Assembly (NCBI RefSeq): GCF_002803605.1
Contig: NZ_PHRG01000010.1
Span: 1-49,165, forward strand
Source of the DNA: Acinetobacter pseudolwoffii
GTDB lineage: Bacteria; Pseudomonadota; Gammaproteobacteria; Pseudomonadales; Moraxellaceae
DNA length: 49,165 nt
Reading direction: 5' to 3'
Under the pieces are notes generated by a model. That model was not told where the DNA came from. It did not search any database and worked only from the letters and a program-made list of their open reading frames with translations. Shown piece after piece: positions 47,179-49,165 of the stretch. A program made the translations under genes and the position numbers. How positions within the stretch are numbered: position 1 is the first letter of the stretch; every line of letters starts with the position of its first letter.

Positions 47179-47853
47179 TTATGGCTTGGTCGCAATCTTT
47201 GCTTCAGGGAAGATCAGATTAAACTTGGGGACATAAAAGCTCTGTAGCAACTTGGCTTTAGAAAAATCTGGAAATATATTATTGATATTTTGCCATTCCA
47301 CTTGGGACAGCTTGGAAAGATGGCCACGGAATTGTGGGCTGAACTGAAAACGCTGGCCTTTCCAGGCTTGCTGAATTTTGAGCATAGAGGCTGGAATATG
47401 ATGACTATTAATATAGAACTTGCGCGCAGATTTGGTTTTTTTGAGTCGAATCGTCATACGCTGGTTTTGATGCTGAATATGACACAATATTTCCTGATTT
47501 TTTTCCTGCCATTCAAATTCTGCATGTTCTTTGGGAATACCCCATAAATGCTGGCCGTGTATGACAGATTCATGAGTAGACACATAAATTTTAGGAATCG
47601 AGCTGAGGCGTCGTTTACTAATTAAAGGATGATCCAGAATCAGTAACTCATCATAAGGACCAATGGGTGAAGAATGATAACGCACCAATAACACTTGTAC
47701 CACGCGACCCAGTGGGGAGGGGGCAATACGGAACTGCTTGGCTTGCTGAATAAAGCCGGGTGTTAGCCAGTAATTCAAAATAAAACCTTCGCCCTGTAAA
47801 TGCCAAGGCGGAAACTGGTGGATATTTTGCTCCTGTAATAATGCATGGCTCAT
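47179..47853 (-). CDS. Acetoacetate decarboxylase family protein
   Basis: The 224-aa protein resembles the acetoacetate-decarboxylase superfamily: PIGPYDELLILDHP, KIYVSTHESVIHGQHLWGIPKEHAEF and an IRLKKT segment. The lysines typical of Schiff-base enzymes cannot be placed with certainty. It may be a non-decarboxylating member, and the reaction is not predicted. No signal peptide. It stands alone, divergent from the cyclophilin gene. Confidence 0.65.
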   Translation of the reverse strand: MSHALLQEQNIHQFPPWHLQGEGFILNYWLTPGFIQQAKQFRIAPSPLGRVVQVLLVRYHSSPIGPYDELLILDHPLISKRRLSSIPKIYVSTHESVIHGQHLWGIPKEHAEFEWQEKNQEILCHIQHQNQRMTIRLKKTKSARKFYINSHHIPASMLKIQQAWKGQRFQFSPQFRGHLSKLSQVEWQNINNIFPDFSKAKLLQSFYVPKFNLIFPEAKIATKP

Positions 47854-47956
47854 TCTTATTCTCTTGTCTTTAGTCGGCAGGCAACTGCATTATGAGTTAT
47901 AAAAGATTAATATACAGTCATTCACAACCATTACTTCTAAGTAGATGAGTTAAAAA

Positions 47957-48529
47957 ATGTTAAAGAAATCATTATATGCGATCGCCCTTACTGCCATTAG
48001 TCTGCCAGGTTTTGCTGCCAATACCCTTATTGAGATGAAAACTTCATCGGGAAATATTGAAATTGAGCTCTTTAATGATCAAGCCCCGATCTCGGCAAAG
48101 AACTTTGAAAACTATGTAAAGAGCAACTTCTATAAGGACACTATCTTTCACCGGGTCATTCCTGGCTTTATGGTGCAGGGTGGGGGCTTTGATAGCAACA
48201 TGCAGGAAAAGGCCAATACCCAAGCTCCAATTAAAAATGAATCATCGAATGGTCTGCAAAATAAACGCGGTACTTTAGCGATGGCGCGTACCAATCAGCC
48301 GGATTCTGCACGAGCACAATTCTTTGTAAATCTGGTCGATAACGATTTTCTGGATCGTTCTGCCCGAAATGCAGGCTATGCGGTCTTCGGTAAGGTCACT
48401 AAAGGTATGGATATTGTCGATCAGATTGCCAAAGTACCGACTCGAAACTATGGAATGCATCAAAATGTGCCGGTGAAGCCTATCAAGATCAACAGTGTGA
48501 ACATTAAAGCGCCAGTTGTGAAAAACTAG
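47957..48529 (+). CDS. Periplasmic peptidyl-prolyl isomerase (cyclophilin)
   Basis: A PpiA-like cyclophilin that speeds proline isomerisation during folding of exported proteins. The 190-aa product has a signal peptide ending PGFAAN. Cyclophilin blocks [15 protein letters not shown] (catalytic Arg), [20 protein letters not shown] and [15 protein letters not shown] follow. The last gene before the right rrn operon, with its own terminator. Confidence 0.93.
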   Translation: MLKKSLYAIALTAISLPGFAANTLIEMKTSSGNIEIELFNDQAPISAKNFENYVKSNFYKDTIFHRVIPGFMVQGGGFDSNMQEKANTQAPIKNESSNGLQNKRGTLAMARTNQPDSARAQFFVNLVDNDFLDRSARNAGYAVFGKVTKGMDIVDQIAKVPTRNYGMHQNVPVKPIKINSVNIKAPVVKN

Positions 48530-48538
48530 GTACAGAAT

Positions 48539-48571
48539 AAAACAGAAATATTTAATTCATATTTCTGTTTT
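48539..48571 (+). terminator. Cyclophilin gene terminator
   Basis: A perfect 13-bp stem AAAACAGAAATAT / ATATTTCTGTTTT with a 7-nt loop separates this gene from the rrn promoter. Confidence 0.85.
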
Positions 48572-48663
48572 AAAAATATGTAGTTATGTGATGTTTTGTA
48601 TAAATACGAACCAAATTGGTGCATAAAAATAAAACAGTCGTGATTCCTGTGAGTTAAAAGCAC

Positions 48664-48691
48664 TTGCACCTGTAGGAAATTGCCCTATAAT
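48664..48691 (+). promoter_or_regulatory. rrn promoter (sigma-70)
   Basis: -35 TTGCAC (48664-48669) and consensus -10 TATAAT (48686-48691) with a 16-bp spacer, preceded by an A/T-rich stretch. The predicted start is about 48698. Confidence 0.78.
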
Positions 48692-48955
48692 GAGCCCATA
48701 CCGACGAGATAGACGGAAACGAACGAAGCAAATTGCTGAGTTGTTAAGTATATCGAAGTCCAGCTTCTGGCACTGACGAGGTGTTAGAAAGATCATTAAG
48801 AGATTATGAAGAACAACTTGTGTGGATTTTTACTGGTTGATCGATCGAAATTATTTTCATTGATTGATGGTAGAAATGACTCGAAGTTTATTTGAGAAAT
48901 ATTTGTCAGAAAATTGATGAGCCAAGATTGGTGTCCTTTAGGCACTACTGATTTT
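48692..48955 (+). other. rrn transcribed leader
   Basis: An inverted, nearly identical copy of 96-358. It differs mainly at the hairpin 48931-48945 (GTGTC / GGCAC), where both strands of the stem have changed relative to the left copy. Frames on either strand here are by-products of the duplication. Confidence 0.8.
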
Positions 48956-49165
48956 AAACTGAAGAGTTTGATCATGGCTCAGATTGAACGCTGGCGGCAG
49001 GCTTAACACATGCAAGTCGAGCGGGGGAAGTTGCTTCGGTAACTGACCTAGCGGCGGACGGGTGAGTAATGCTTAGGAATCTGCCTATTAGTGGGGGACA
49101 ACATCTCGAAAGGGATGCTAATACCGCATACGTCCTACGGGAGAAAGCAGGGCGTCTTCTGCTTG
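48956..49165 (+). rRNA. rrs: 16S ribosomal RNA, 5' end (partial)
   Basis: AGAGTTTGATCATGGCTCAG at 48963 onward and the usual V1-V2 5' domain follow, including GGCGGACGGGTGAGTAATGC; the gene runs off the right edge. Its V1 hairpin has a TTCG loop, unlike the left copy. Transcription is rightward, away from oriC. Confidence 0.98.

Noticed and set aside
48584..48796. 70-codon minus-strand frame over the right rrn leader
   Set aside because: Same duplicated leader and same N-terminus as the left frame; it crosses the rrn promoter.

Overview
The window is a 49 kb chromosomal segment from a gammaproteobacterium, almost certainly Acinetobacter. The support is the Acinetobacter-type 16S 5' ends, the mnmE-yidC-yidD-rnpA-rpmH / dnaA-dnaN-recF-gyrB order, three tandem AdeT-family genes, and many genus-typical small proteins. 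No tRNA, insertion sequence or CRISPR array was seen.

The segment is centred on the replication origin. oriC lies at about 24.25-24.85 kb between rpmH and dnaA, and carries seven exact and two near-exact DnaA boxes. Both ends of the window are the 5' ends of 16S rRNA genes pointing outward (1-95 minus, 48956-49165 plus), so both rrn operons are co-directional with replication and form an inverted pair about 48.9 kb apart with oriC almost at the midpoint. Two parS-like centromere sites (18238 and 27914, the second inside recF) flank oriC.

Left arm (0.8-20 kb): a small hypothetical; tyrS; anmK, an MltB-type lytic transglycosylase and mpl (peptidoglycan turnover and recycling); purE-purK; a DUF486 membrane protein; a zinc alcohol dehydrogenase; two tandem small GNAT acetyltransferases; sotB; a TerC-family membrane protein behind a predicted Mn2+ (yybP-ykoY) riboswitch; guaD and hpt (purine salvage) with a possible 42-aa membrane peptide overlapping guaD; a YeaQ-type protein; dsbC; an MFS transporter.

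Centre (20-31 kb): mnmE, then the yidC-yidD-rnpA-rpmH group leftward and dnaA-dnaN-recF-gyrB rightward.

Right arm (31-48.9 kb): a 1.1 kb gene-free stretch with DnaA boxes; an FDH-like zinc dehydrogenase; ABC-F protein YheS; three tandem AdeT-family proteins; erpA; an acidic hypothetical; a matrixin-like zinc protease; a broken class D (OXA) beta-lactamase remnant; dnaK and grpE with a heat-shock promoter; a candidate sRNA; an Arg/Gln-rich lipoprotein; an HSL-family esterase; an acetoacetate-decarboxylase-family protein; and a periplasmic cyclophilin.

The most unusual signal is a 12-bp palindromic motif, TTTRAATTYAAA. It occurs in ten exact copies (plus degenerate ones) with two perfect DnaA boxes in a gene-free 350 bp stretch at 5.5-5.9 kb. 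The same motif recurs beside DnaA boxes inside oriC and again downstream of gyrB, and no other exact copies were noticed when reading the window by eye. It looks like an undescribed origin-associated element.
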